A DNA stretch of 64,000 nucleotides, taken from positions 35,592 through 99,591 of the forward strand of contig NZ_JAPFQI010000006.1 in NCBI RefSeq assembly GCF_026183895.1, given 5' to 3'. A model generated the notes under the pieces. It made no database searches, was not told the origin of the DNA, and saw only the letters and a list, made by a program, of their open reading frames with translations. This stretch comes from Sabulicella glaciei (GTDB lineage Bacteria > Pseudomonadota > Alphaproteobacteria > Acetobacterales > Acetobacteraceae). The translations under genes were made by a program, and so were the position numbers. Every line of letters begins with the position of its first letter. Positions within the stretch are counted from its first letter, which is position 1. This document shows positions 51,370 through 59,689 of the stretch, piece by piece.

Positions 51370-52608
51370 ATGGATGTGCCGATCTTCGACCCGCGCGGCT
51401 TCCGCCTGACCGCATTCGAAGCCGATCTCTGCGCCCGCGCGCGCGAGTTCGGCGCGCGCGTCCTGGCGCCACGCGCCGCGCAGTGGGACCGCGAGGCTTC
51501 CTTTCCCGTCGCCAATTACGACGACATGCGGCGCGAAGGCTGGCTCGGCATCTGCATCGGGCGCGAGGAAGGGGGGTGGGGCGCCGATTTCCGCGCCTAT
51601 TGCCTCGCCGCGGCGGAGTTCGGCCGCTATTGCGGCGCCACGGCGCTGACCTGGAACATGCATGTCTGCTCGACGCTCTGGACCGGCCTGCTAACCGACG
51701 ATCTGGAGATGGACGAGGAAACGCGCGCGACGCACCGGGGCCGGCGCGCGCTGCATTACGGCCGCATCCTCGGCGAGGGCGCGGTGTTCTCGCAGCCCTT
51801 CAGCGAGGGCGGCGCGGCGGCGGCCGGTACCGTCGCCTTCGGAACCACGGCCACGCGCGATGGGGCTGGTTTTCGCATCAAGGGCCGCAAGATCTTCGCC
51901 TCGCTCGCGGGCCACGCGGATTTCTACGGCATCCTTTGCACCGAGCAGCATGACGAGGAGAAGCTGTCGCGCCGCGACACGCTCTACCTCGCCGTGCCGA
52001 AGGACGCGCCGGGTGTGTCGGTGGAGGGCGAGTGGGACCCGCTGGGGATGCGCGGCACCGTGTCGCGCAACCTCGCCTTCCGCGACGTGTGGGTGCCGGA
52101 GGAGGCGATGCTGATGCCACCCGGCCTGTACTTCCAGGCGGCGTCGCGCTGGCCGCACATGTTCATGACGCTGACGCCGACCTACATGGGCCTCGCCCAG
52201 GCGGCGCTGGACTTCACGATCCGCTACCTGCGCGGCGAGCAGCCCGGAACGCCGCCGGTTAAGCGCCGCATGTATCCCACCAAGCAGATCGCCGTGGCGG
52301 AGATGCGCGTGATGTTGGAGCAGACGAAGGCGCTGTGGTTCGCGGCGGTGAGCGAGGCTGGCCCCGACCCGTCAAAGGAAGCGGTGCTGCGCGCCCTGGC
52401 GGCGCAGCACACGGTGATGGAGAACGCCGCCGCCCTCGCCGCCAAGGCGGTCCGCACCTGCGGCGGCCAGGCCATGCTGAAGACGCTGCCGCTGGAGCGC
52501 ATCTTCCGCGACAGCCGCTGCGGCTCGCTCATGCTGCCCTGGACGGCGGAGTTGTGCATCGACCGCATCGGTCGCGACTCCCTCTACGAGAAGGGCGAGG
52601 CGGATTAA
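51370..52608 (+). CDS. Acyl-CoA dehydrogenase family flavoprotein
   Basis: 412 residues starting MDVPIFDPRGFRLTAFEADL. FAD-binding parts are visible: GWLGICIGREEGGWGADF, the VFSQPFSEGG strand and GFRIKGRKIFASLAGHADFY. The C-terminal helical domain includes RTCGGQAMLKTLPLERIFRDSR, where the final Arg region binds FAD. The family oxidises CoA thioesters or acts as flavin monooxygenase-type relatives. It sits between an alpha/beta hydrolase and an AMP-forming ligase in the same operon. Confidence 0.87.
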   Translation: MDVPIFDPRGFRLTAFEADLCARAREFGARVLAPRAAQWDREASFPVANYDDMRREGWLGICIGREEGGWGADFRAYCLAAAEFGRYCGATALTWNMHVCSTLWTGLLTDDLEMDEETRATHRGRRALHYGRILGEGAVFSQPFSEGGAAAAGTVAFGTTATRDGAGFRIKGRKIFASLAGHADFYGILCTEQHDEEKLSRRDTLYLAVPKDAPGVSVEGEWDPLGMRGTVSRNLAFRDVWVPEEAMLMPPGLYFQAASRWPHMFMTLTPTYMGLAQAALDFTIRYLRGEQPGTPPVKRRMYPTKQIAVAEMRVMLEQTKALWFAAVSEAGPDPSKEAVLRALAAQHTVMENAAALAAKAVRTCGGQAMLKTLPLERIFRDSRCGSLMLPWTAELCIDRIGRDSLYEKGEAD

Positions 52609-53942
52609 TGGATCTCGCCGCGCTCCGCCCGCTCGTCGAGGCCGAAGCGCAAGCGCTGCGGGCGGCGGGCGTGGCGCGGGGCGACCGCGTGGGATGGATC
52701 GGGCTGAACCATCCCTCCATGCTCGCCTGCCTCCTGGCCTGCGAAGCGGTCGGCGCGGCGCTGGTGCCGCTGAACTGGCGCCTCGCCGCGGCGGAGCTGC
52801 AGTGGATCAGCGAGGATGCGGGGCTGCGCCTAGTGCGGGAGGGACCGTCCTCCGGCGCCACCGCGCCGCGCCCCGCCGCCATCCCGGTGCGGAGCGACGA
52901 TGGGACGCTGCTGCTCGCCTACACCTCGGGTACCACGGGCAATCCCAAGGGTGCCAAGCTGTCCGCCGCCGCGCTGCGCGCCAACGCGGCACATGCGCAG
53001 GCGATGTTCGGGCTTTCGCCGCAGGATCACGTCCTCACCGTGCTGCCGCTCTTTCACGTGGGCGGGCTGAATATCCAGACCATGCCGGCGCTGCTGCTCG
53101 GCGCGCGGGTGACGCTGCACGGGCGCTTCGACGCGGATGCCTTCCTCCACGCGGTGGAGCGGGAGCGGCCGACGCTGTCCTTGGTGGTGCCGGCGGTGAT
53201 GCGGGCACTGGTCGCGCATCCGCGCTGGGAGGCGGCCGACCTGTCCTCGCTGCGCGCGGTGGGGGCGGGCTCCTCCGACGTGCCGCCCGAGCTGATCGCG
53301 GCCTTCCACCGCAAGGGCGTGCCGGTGCAGCAGGTCTATGGGCTGACGGAAAGCGCCCCGATCGCCATCGCCCAGACGCGGGAGGAGGCGCTGGCGGCGC
53401 CGGGCTCTATCGGCCATCCGATCGGCGAATGCGCCGCCCGCATCGTGCGGCGCGACGGGACGGAGCCGGCGCCCGGCGAGGAAGGCGAGATCCAGCTGCG
53501 AGGCCCCAACCTGTTTTCCGGGTACTGGAACGCGGCCACGGCGACGGCAGAGGCCTGGACGGCGGATGGCTGGTTCCGCACCGGCGACCTCGGGCGGCGC
53601 GACGCCTCCGGGCAGTTCTGGTTCACCGACCGGTTGAAGCACCTGATCATCTCCGGCGGCGAGAACATCGCCCCGGCGGAGGTGGAGCGCGTGCTGATGA
53701 CCGCCCCCGGCGTGCGCGAATGCGCGGTGGTCGGCCGCCCGGACCCACGCTGGGGCGAGGTGCCGGTGGCCGTGGTCGTGCCCGGCGAGGGCTTCGACGC
53801 CGAGGCGCTGCTGCGCCATTGCGAAGGGCGCCTTGCCCGGTTCAAGCATCCGCGCGCGGTGGTGACGATGGGCACCCTGCCGCGCACCTCCCTGGGCAAG
53901 GTGCAGGTGGCGGCGCTGCGCGCCCTGATCGGCGATGCCTAG
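52608..53942 (+). CDS. AMP-forming acyl-CoA ligase
   Basis: 444 residues, starting at ATG 52608, which shares one base with the previous TAA. Adenylate motifs are YTSGTTGNPKGAKLS near residues 104-118, GLTESAP, GEIQLRGPNLFSGYW, and the late SGGENIAPAEVE with Lys in TSLGKVQ. It is about 60-100 residues shorter than most relatives, mainly at the N-terminus. The enzyme would activate a carboxylic acid for the neighbouring acyl-CoA dehydrogenase. Substrate unknown. Confidence 0.88.
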   Translation: MDLAALRPLVEAEAQALRAAGVARGDRVGWIGLNHPSMLACLLACEAVGAALVPLNWRLAAAELQWISEDAGLRLVREGPSSGATAPRPAAIPVRSDDGTLLLAYTSGTTGNPKGAKLSAAALRANAAHAQAMFGLSPQDHVLTVLPLFHVGGLNIQTMPALLLGARVTLHGRFDADAFLHAVERERPTLSLVVPAVMRALVAHPRWEAADLSSLRAVGAGSSDVPPELIAAFHRKGVPVQQVYGLTESAPIAIAQTREEALAAPGSIGHPIGECAARIVRRDGTEPAPGEEGEIQLRGPNLFSGYWNAATATAEAWTADGWFRTGDLGRRDASGQFWFTDRLKHLIISGGENIAPAEVERVLMTAPGVRECAVVGRPDPRWGEVPVAVVVPGEGFDAEALLRHCEGRLARFKHPRAVVTMGTLPRTSLGKVQVAALRALIGDA

Positions 53943-54361
53943 TGGCGGGGTGAGGCCGGACGCAGCCTTTCCTCCGCCTCGGCCAGTTCGGGCGTCATCG
54001 CCTCGCCGAAATCCGCCATCTCGTAGAGGGGGCGGATTTCCAGCGTGCCGCCATCGGGCATCGGGTCCGGGCAGCGCTTTGCCCAGGCCAGCGCCTCCTC
54101 CATGTCCTTCACCTGCCAGAGCCAGAAACCGGCGACGAGTTCGGTCGTGGCGGCGAAGGGCCCGGACTCCACGCGGCGCTCACCACCCCCGAACACGACG
54201 CGATGCCCGGCCGAGGAGGGCTTCAGCCCTTCGCCGGCCAGCAGGATGCCGGCCTGCGCCAACTCCTCGTTGAAGCGGCCCATCGCCGTCAGCAGCTCGG
54301 TCGTCGGCATCGTCCCGGCTTCGCTGTCCCGTGTCGCCTTCACCAGCACCATGACGCGCAT
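53939..54361 (-). CDS. YciI-family protein (DGPF domain)
   Basis: 140 residues, MRVMVLVKATRDSEAGTMPT at the start. VESGPFAATTELVAGFWLWQV is the DGPF/YCII signature, with a pair of acidic and His-like positions, and PDPMPDGGTLEIRPLYE follows. These dimeric ferredoxin-like proteins occur next to many regulators and enzymes; a catalytic role is doubtful. The gene converges on the ligase gene, with a four-base overlap of the stops. Confidence 0.85.
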   Translation of the reverse strand: MRVMVLVKATRDSEAGTMPTTELLTAMGRFNEELAQAGILLAGEGLKPSSAGHRVVFGGGERRVESGPFAATTELVAGFWLWQVKDMEEALAWAKRCPDPMPDGGTLEIRPLYEMADFGEAMTPELAEAEERLRPASPRH

Positions 54362-54537
54362 CGGATCGTATCCCTTTTACTTCGGACGAAGCCTCGCGCA
54401 GCATGGCGGCACGGCCAAGGGGCCTCCTGCCCGGAATCCGGGCAGGATCGGGCCGGGCAGGGCCACTTCGCCGTCGCCGCTTCGATTGACACCGTGTCAT
54501 CTGCGGCGGGAGGCTGCGCCATCTCAGGAGAACCGCC

Positions 54538-55506
54538 ATGCCGACCCGCCGCCTCCTCCTTGCCGCCGCGCTTGCCGCACCCGCCATCGCGCAGGCGCAG
54601 GGCAGTGATTGGCCCCAGCGCTCCATCCGCCTCATCTCGCCCTTTCCGCCGGGCGGTGCCGCCGACCTCCTCGCCCGCGTGCTGGCGGAGGAGCTGAGTC
54701 CGGTCCTGCGACAGACCGTGGTGGTGGAGAACCGCACCGGCGCCGGCGGCAGCGTCGGGACGGAAGCGGCGGTGCGCGCCACGCCCGATGGCTACACGCT
54801 GGTGATGGGCAGCACGGGGCCGATCTCCATCAACCCCTCGCTGTTCCGCCTGTCCTACGATCCGGCGCGGGACCTTGTCCCTGTCGCGCCGCTGGCCTCC
54901 GTCGCCTCCGTGCTGGTGGTGCATCCCGCCGTGCCCGCGCGCAACCTGGGCGAGCTGATGGCGATGGCGCGGGCGCGCCCAGGCGAGCTGTCCTACGGTT
55001 CCAGCGGCATCGGCTCCGCGCAGCACCTGTTCACCGAATTGCTGCTCCAGCAGACGGGGCTGAACATCAACCACATCCCCTATCGCGGCACTGGCCCGGC
55101 CATGGTGGACACGGTGGGCGGGCGGCTGACGATGATGTTCGACACCACCCCGACCGCGCTGCCGCATATCCGCGACGGGCGGGTGCGGCCCCTGGCCGTC
55201 ACCGCCGCGCGGCGCGACCCCGCCCTGCCGGACGTGCCCACCATCGCCGAGGCGGGCGTGCCGGGCTACGAGGCGCTCGGTTGGTACGGGCTCTTCGCCC
55301 CCGCCGCCACGCCGCGCCCGGTGGTCGAGCGCCTCGCGCAGGAAGTGAACGCGCTGCTGGGCCGCGCCGAGTTCCGCGCCAAGCTGGAGGCGCAGGGCGT
55401 GGAGCCGATGAGCCGCAGCGTGGAGGAGTTCTCCCGCTTCGTCGCGCAGGACCGCACCCGCTGGGGCGAGGTGATCCAGCGCGGCAACATCCGCCCCGAC
55501 GGCTAG
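54538..55506 (+). CDS. TTT-system substrate-binding receptor (Bug/TctC family)
   Basis: 322 residues. GGAGAA lies before [20 protein letters not shown], the signal peptide. Mature motifs: IRLISPFPPGGAADLLARVLAE, ENRTGAGGSVGTEAAVRA, NHIPYRGTGPAMVDTVGG and WYGLFAPAATPRPVV. It is the third lone receptor of this type in the window. It lies between the ring-cleavage operon and the ureide genes, so it could bind a product or precursor of either. Confidence 0.9.
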   Translation: MPTRRLLLAAALAAPAIAQAQGSDWPQRSIRLISPFPPGGAADLLARVLAEELSPVLRQTVVVENRTGAGGSVGTEAAVRATPDGYTLVMGSTGPISINPSLFRLSYDPARDLVPVAPLASVASVLVVHPAVPARNLGELMAMARARPGELSYGSSGIGSAQHLFTELLLQQTGLNINHIPYRGTGPAMVDTVGGRLTMMFDTTPTALPHIRDGRVRPLAVTAARRDPALPDVPTIAEAGVPGYEALGWYGLFAPAATPRPVVERLAQEVNALLGRAEFRAKLEAQGVEPMSRSVEEFSRFVAQDRTRWGEVIQRGNIRPDG

Positions 55507-55507
55507 T

Positions 55508-55984
55508 TCACTCCGAAAGGGTCACCGGCTCCGGCAGGGTGGCCCATTCCTCGTCCCGCGCCTTCTCGCCCGTGCTCCACATGAGCACGGCGAAGCGCGC
55601 GGGACGGTCCAGCGCGTGCATCGGGTGGTGCCAGGCGTCGATCGCGTAGTTCACCGCCTGGTCGCCGCGCGCCACGAAGCCGCGCAGCCCCGCCATGTCC
55701 GGCGCCCCGCCCTTGTCCGGCGCGACCATGACCACGTAGCGCGACACGTCCATCGGCACGAAGCACTGCGAGGACGAATTGTGCCGCTCCATCCTGGTCG
55801 CGACGATGGGCAGCGCATGCGGCGCGATGTGGCTGAAGGCGAGCGTGGGCGTCGGCGCGCCCGGCAGGGCGCGCAGCGAGGCGCCGAGCATCGGACGCTC
55901 GCCCAGGGCGGGCGCGTCCATCACCTCGCCAAAAGGCGCGAAGGCCTCGGCCGTGAGGGGTTCGAGGCGAAGCGTGCGGGTCAT
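55508..55984 (-). CDS. allA: Ureidoglycolate lyase
   Basis: 158 residues from MTRTLRLEPLTAEAFAPFGE, the standard AllA start. The cupin region includes RMERHNSSSQCFVPMDVSRYVVMVAP, a key part of the active site, and AIDAWHHPMHALD. AllA splits ureidoglycolate into glyoxylate and urea at the end of allantoin breakdown. Its ATG overlaps the stop of the deacetylase-type gene upstream by four bases, so the two are co-translated. Confidence 0.88.
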   Translation of the reverse strand: MTRTLRLEPLTAEAFAPFGEVMDAPALGERPMLGASLRALPGAPTPTLAFSHIAPHALPIVATRMERHNSSSQCFVPMDVSRYVVMVAPDKGGAPDMAGLRGFVARGDQAVNYAIDAWHHPMHALDRPARFAVLMWSTGEKARDEEWATLPEPVTLSE

Positions 55985-56919
55985 GGCGCCTCCAGCGCGA
56001 TCTGCTCCATCCCCGGCTCGTAGGGGAAGGTGCGATGCCAATGCTCCGCGATCTCGACGCGGCGGGCGACCCAGACGCGGTCGTGGCCGCGAACGTAGTC
56101 GAGGAAGCGCGCGAGGCCGGCGGCGCGGGCCGGGTGGCCGATCAGCCGCAGGTGCAGCCCGCAGGACATCATGCGCGGCTGCGTCTCGCCCTCGGCGTAG
56201 AGCATGTCGAACTGATCTCGCAGGAAGGAAAAATAGTCATCGGCGGTGGAGAACTGGCCGCGCCCGAACTTCGCGTCATTGGTGACGAGCGAGTAGGGCA
56301 CGACGAGGTGCGGCTTGCCGTCCTGCGTCACCCAATAGGGAAGCTCGTCGTTGTAGGCGTCGCTGTCGTAGCGGAACCCGCCATGCTCCAGGAGCAGGGC
56401 GCGGGTGTGGATGCTGGGTCCGTAGCGGCAATACCAGCCGGCGGGGCGCTGGCCGGTGGTCCGCTGGAGGCTTTCGACGGCGCGGCTGATGTGCTCGCGC
56501 TCCTCCTCTTTCGAGAGCTTGTAGTGCTCGACCCAACGCCAGCCATGGCAGCAGATGTCGTGCCCGGCCTCGCGGATCGCCTGCGCGGCGGGCGGATGCC
56601 GCTCCAGCGCCAGGGCGCAGGCGAAGATGGTCATGGGCATTCCGCGCTCGGCGAAGAGGCGCATGACCCGCCAGAAGCCGACGCGGGCGCCGTACTCGAA
56701 CATCCCTTCCGCCGCCAGGTCGCGCTGCCCGACGGGCACGGGCGAGGCGGGCGTCTCGGTCAGCCCGGCTTCCGAGCGCCCGTCGCCATCGGGCAGGGAG
56801 GGCTCGGAGCCCTCCTCGTAATTCATGACGAAGTTGATCGCGATGCGGGCATCGCCGGGCCAGCGCGGATGCGGCGGATGGGCGCCGTAGCCGACGAGGT
56901 CGCGCGGATAATAGGTCAT
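55981..56919 (-). CDS. puuE: Allantoinase PuuE-type polysaccharide deacetylase family
   Basis: 312 residues. RDLVGYGAHPPHPRWPGDAR at the start and FVMNYEEGSEPSLPDGD are specific to PuuE-type allantoinases. The NodB-like part holds ICCHGWRWVEHYKLS and TTGQRPAGWYCRYGPS, giving metal-site residues. PuuE hydrolyses allantoin to allantoate without the usual dinuclear amidohydrolase fold. With allA directly downstream and an AllC-type hydrolase at 9-10 kb, an allantoin route is likely. Confidence 0.85.
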   Translation of the reverse strand: MTYYPRDLVGYGAHPPHPRWPGDARIAINFVMNYEEGSEPSLPDGDGRSEAGLTETPASPVPVGQRDLAAEGMFEYGARVGFWRVMRLFAERGMPMTIFACALALERHPPAAQAIREAGHDICCHGWRWVEHYKLSKEEEREHISRAVESLQRTTGQRPAGWYCRYGPSIHTRALLLEHGGFRYDSDAYNDELPYWVTQDGKPHLVVPYSLVTNDAKFGRGQFSTADDYFSFLRDQFDMLYAEGETQPRMMSCGLHLRLIGHPARAAGLARFLDYVRGHDRVWVARRVEIAEHWHRTFPYEPGMEQIALEAP

Positions 56920-56920
56920 G

Positions 56921-57610
56921 CTATTCGAACAGCGCGACGGCGCGGATCGGGCTGGCCGTGCCGCCGCGGATCTTCAGCGGCAGGCCGATGAAGCGGAAGC
57001 GGCCGCGCCCCACCAGCGCCTCCAGGTTGGCGAGGCATTCCATGTGGGTGATGCCGCGCTCCGCGCAGGCGAGATGCGCCTGGAAGTTCGGCTCGCCCTC
57101 CGGCGCGGGGCTGATCGCCTCCACGCCGAACATGCCGATGCCCTGATCGGCGAGCCAGTGGATCGCCTCGACCGAAAGCCCTGCGAAATCGTGCAAGTAG
57201 CCCGGCTTGCCGAGCAGCCGCGCATTGGTGCCGAGCAGCACTAGCACCGTGTCGCCCACCCGGATCGTCTCGCCCGACTTCCGCACCGCCTCCTGCACTT
57301 CTTCCACCGTCGCGGCGTGCTTCAACGGTACGTGCGACAGGTCGATGCAGAAGGCGGAGGTGATGAAGCGCTCCAGCGGCACCTCGTCGATGGAGGCCGC
57401 GCCGGGGCGGGAGTCGAAATGCACCGGCGCGTCCACATGCGTGCCCGCGTGGTCGCTGAAGCTGATGGAAAGCGCCTTGCTGCTGAAGGTCGTGTTGCCG
57501 GCGTGCTTCTTCTCGGTGTGGTCGTTCCACACCGTCATCACCACGGGCGGATGCGACGGGTGCACCTGGGTGCGGTGGAAGATCTCTCGGCTGAGGTCGA
57601 TGATTTCCAT
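56921..57610 (-). CDS. Cyclase/kynurenine-formamidase-type hydrolase
   Basis: 229 residues. The signature HAGTHVDAPVHFD near residues 53-65 gives the metal-binding His, His and Asp of the cyclase family (HxGTHxDxPxHF). SREIFHRTQVHPSHP lies at the start and GGTASPIRAVALFE at the end. Relatives include kynurenine formamidase and isatin hydrolase, all amide- or lactam-opening enzymes. It begins the puuE-allA transcript (gap of one base), so a cyclic ureide or lactam substrate is reasonable. Confidence 0.84.
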   Translation of the reverse strand: MEIIDLSREIFHRTQVHPSHPPVVMTVWNDHTEKKHAGNTTFSSKALSISFSDHAGTHVDAPVHFDSRPGAASIDEVPLERFITSAFCIDLSHVPLKHAATVEEVQEAVRKSGETIRVGDTVLVLLGTNARLLGKPGYLHDFAGLSVEAIHWLADQGIGMFGVEAISPAPEGEPNFQAHLACAERGITHMECLANLEALVGRGRFRFIGLPLKIRGGTASPIRAVALFE

Positions 57611-57617
57611 GGAAGCC

Positions 57618-58427
57618 TTATCCTGCCAGTTCGCGGGAGCGCGCGGTCGCGGCGGCGATGGCCTCGCGCATCAGGGCGGGCCACGCCTCCTCGCGCATCA
57701 GCACGGCCAGGGCGCGTTCGGTGGTGCCCTTGGGGCTGGTGACGTTCACCCGCAGCGTCGCCGCGTCCTCCGTGCTGGCGGCGAGCAGCGCGCCCGATCC
57801 GGAAACGGTCGCCCGCGCCATGCGGCGCGCGAGATCGGCGGGCAGGCCCTGCGACAGCGCCGCCTGCTCCAGCACCTCGGCGAGCAGGAACACATAGGCC
57901 GGGCCGCCGCCGGACACGGCGGTGACCGCGTCCAGCATCCCTTCCTCCTCCACCCAGGCGCATTCGCCGATGGCGCCCAGCAGCGCGTCGGCCAGCGCCT
58001 TATGCTCCGACGAGACGCCGGGCCCGGCGAAGGCTGCGGTGAAGCCCTGGCGCACGGCGGCGGGGGTGTTGGGCATGGCGCGCACGATGCGTGCGGACCC
58101 GCCGAGCAGCGCGTTCATCCCCGCCACGCCGCGCCCGGCCATGATGGACAGGAACACCGTGTCCTCGCCCGCGAAGCGCGCCAGCGGCGGCAGCGCACTC
58201 GGCGCTTCCTGCGGCTTGGTGGCGAGGATGACGGCGCCCGGGCGGAACCCGTCGGGGATCGCGCCGGGTTCCGGCACGTGGCGTACGCGGCCCGCGAAGG
58301 CCGCGACGGCGGGGGCGTGGGGCTCGACCACCACGGTTTCGGGCGGCAGGCCCTGCTCCAGCCAGCCGGCGAGCATGGCCCCGCCCATCTTGCCGCAGCC
58401 GAGCAGGAGAAGGGGAGGGAGCGTCAT
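57618..58427 (-). CDS. proC: Pyrroline-5-carboxylate reductase
   Basis: 269 residues: MTLPPLLLLGCGKMGGAMLA at the start (NADPH site), LATKPQEAPSALP, VRAMPNTPAAVRQGFTA and the C-terminal AVSGGGPAYVFLLAE with VTSPKGTTERAL. All are standard ProC motifs. It reduces pyrroline-5-carboxylate to proline with NAD(P)H as an oligomer in the cytoplasm. The start has no clear Shine-Dalgarno site; a perfect hairpin ends one base before it. Confidence 0.93.
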   Translation of the reverse strand: MTLPPLLLLGCGKMGGAMLAGWLEQGLPPETVVVEPHAPAVAAFAGRVRHVPEPGAIPDGFRPGAVILATKPQEAPSALPPLARFAGEDTVFLSIMAGRGVAGMNALLGGSARIVRAMPNTPAAVRQGFTAAFAGPGVSSEHKALADALLGAIGECAWVEEEGMLDAVTAVSGGGPAYVFLLAEVLEQAALSQGLPADLARRMARATVSGSGALLAASTEDAATLRVNVTSPKGTTERALAVLMREEAWPALMREAIAAATARSRELAG

Positions 58428-58428
58428 G

Positions 58429-58454
58429 CCGGAAAGCCTAGCTTGGCTTTCCGG
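58429..58454. terminator. Perfect hairpin between yqgE and proC
   Basis: CCGGAAAGCC (58429-58438) pairs exactly with GGCTTTCCGG (58445-58454) over TAGCTT. On the minus strand it follows the yqgE stop by 24 bases and ends directly at the proC ATG. It may terminate yqgE or hide the proC start. Confidence 0.5.
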
Positions 58455-58478
58455 GGGCGGGAACCTCGTCCCCGCCGT

Positions 58479-59105
58479 TCAGGCGTGGCCGGCGGCGCCG
58501 CTCAGCAGCAGGGGGTCCACCTTCAGCTTGGCCAACGCCCGGCGCCACTTGGTCGCGGCGTCGCCGTCGAACAGCAATTCCTCGTCCGCGCCGACGGACA
58601 GCCAGGAATTCTGCACGATCTCCTCCTCCAGCTGGCCGGCGCCCCAGCTGGCATAGCCCAGGGCGAGGATGCATTCGCGCGGGCCGCCCCCCGCGGCGAT
58701 GGCCTTCAGGATCTCCACGCTCGCGGTCAGGCCGAAGCCACCCTCCACCGGCAGCGAGCCCTCGGCCTTCCAGTCGCCGCTGTGCAGCACGAAGCCGCGG
58801 CTTTCCTCCAGCGGGCCACCGGCGACGAGGCGGATGCGGCGGGCCGGCGGCACCGGTTCCACCCCCACCTGCTTCAGCAGCGCGTCAAAGGTCAGGCGCT
58901 CGATGGGCTTGTTGAGGATGAGGCCCATGGCCCCCTCCTCCGAATGGGCGCAGACGCAGATCACTGCCCCGGCGAAATTCGGGTCCTGCATGTGTGGCAT
59001 CGCGATCAGCAACTGCCCGGCGAGGCGTCCCTCCGCGATGGGATCCTCCGGGCTGGGCCCACCCCGCGCCGCCCCGAAGGCGGCCTTCCAGTCGTCCTTG
59101 GCCAT
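58479..59105 (-). CDS. YqgE/AlgH family protein
   Basis: 208 residues from MAKDDWKAAFGAARGGPSPE. The core begins GQLLIAMPHMQDPNFAGAVI with ICVCAHSEEGAMGLILNKPI, VAGGPLEESRGFVLHS and ILALGYASWGAGQLEEEI. This matches UPF0301/YqgE, a widespread proteobacterial family without proven function; AlgH in Pseudomonas was tied to alginate regulation. It is divergent from the peroxiredoxin gene. Confidence 0.9.
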   Translation of the reverse strand: MAKDDWKAAFGAARGGPSPEDPIAEGRLAGQLLIAMPHMQDPNFAGAVICVCAHSEEGAMGLILNKPIERLTFDALLKQVGVEPVPPARRIRLVAGGPLEESRGFVLHSGDWKAEGSLPVEGGFGLTASVEILKAIAAGGGPRECILALGYASWGAGQLEEEIVQNSWLSVGADEELLFDGDAATKWRRALAKLKVDPLLLSGAAGHA

Positions 59106-59198
59106 AGGTGGAAGATGGCGAGGCCGGTGCCCCCCTGCAAGCGTGACAGCGTCCCGGCTCTTGCCTAAAGCGGAGGGCAGCACTCCGGAGGAATCGGG

Positions 59199-59681
59199 AT
59201 GACGATCAAGGTCGGGGACAAGATCCCCTCTGCGAAGCTGATGCAGGCCACGGCCGAAGGGCCGCGCGAGGTGACGACGGAGGAGTTGTTCGGCGGCCGC
59301 ACCGTCGTGCTGTTCGGCGTGCCGGGCGCCTTCACTCCCACCTGCTCGGCCAAGCACCTGCCGGGCTACGTTTCCAACGCCAAGGCGCTGCGCGACAAGG
59401 GCGTGGACACGATCGCCTGCGTCGCGGTGAATGACGCCTTCGTGATGGGCGCCTGGGGCCGCGACCAGGGCGTGGGCGAGGACGTGACGATGCTCGCCGA
59501 CGGGTCGGGCGCCTTCACCAAGGCGATGGGCCTCGAGCTCGACCTCACCGCCCGCGGCCTCGGCCTGCGCTGCCAGCGCTTCGCCCTGGTGGCCAAGGAC
59601 GGCGTCGTGTCGCACGTGGCCGTGGAGGCGCCGGGCGCCTTCGAGGTCAGCAAGGCCGAGGCGCTGCTCGACGCCGTCTGA
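59199..59681 (+). CDS. Atypical 2-Cys / PRX5-type peroxiredoxin
   Basis: 160 residues. The peroxidatic site PGAFTPTCSAKHLPGYV at about residues 43-59 carries the Thr and Cys of the PxxxT/SxxC pattern, and an Arg in GLRCQRFALV comes later with a second Cys nearby. The family reduces hydroperoxides using thioredoxin or glutaredoxin. An AGGA-rich site (CGGAGGAATCGGG) precedes the ATG. It is a single-gene unit converging on the histidine kinase. Confidence 0.9.
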   Translation: MTIKVGDKIPSAKLMQATAEGPREVTTEELFGGRTVVLFGVPGAFTPTCSAKHLPGYVSNAKALRDKGVDTIACVAVNDAFVMGAWGRDQGVGEDVTMLADGSGAFTKAMGLELDLTARGLGLRCQRFALVAKDGVVSHVAVEAPGAFEVSKAEALLDAV

Positions 59682-59689
59682 GCGCCGGG

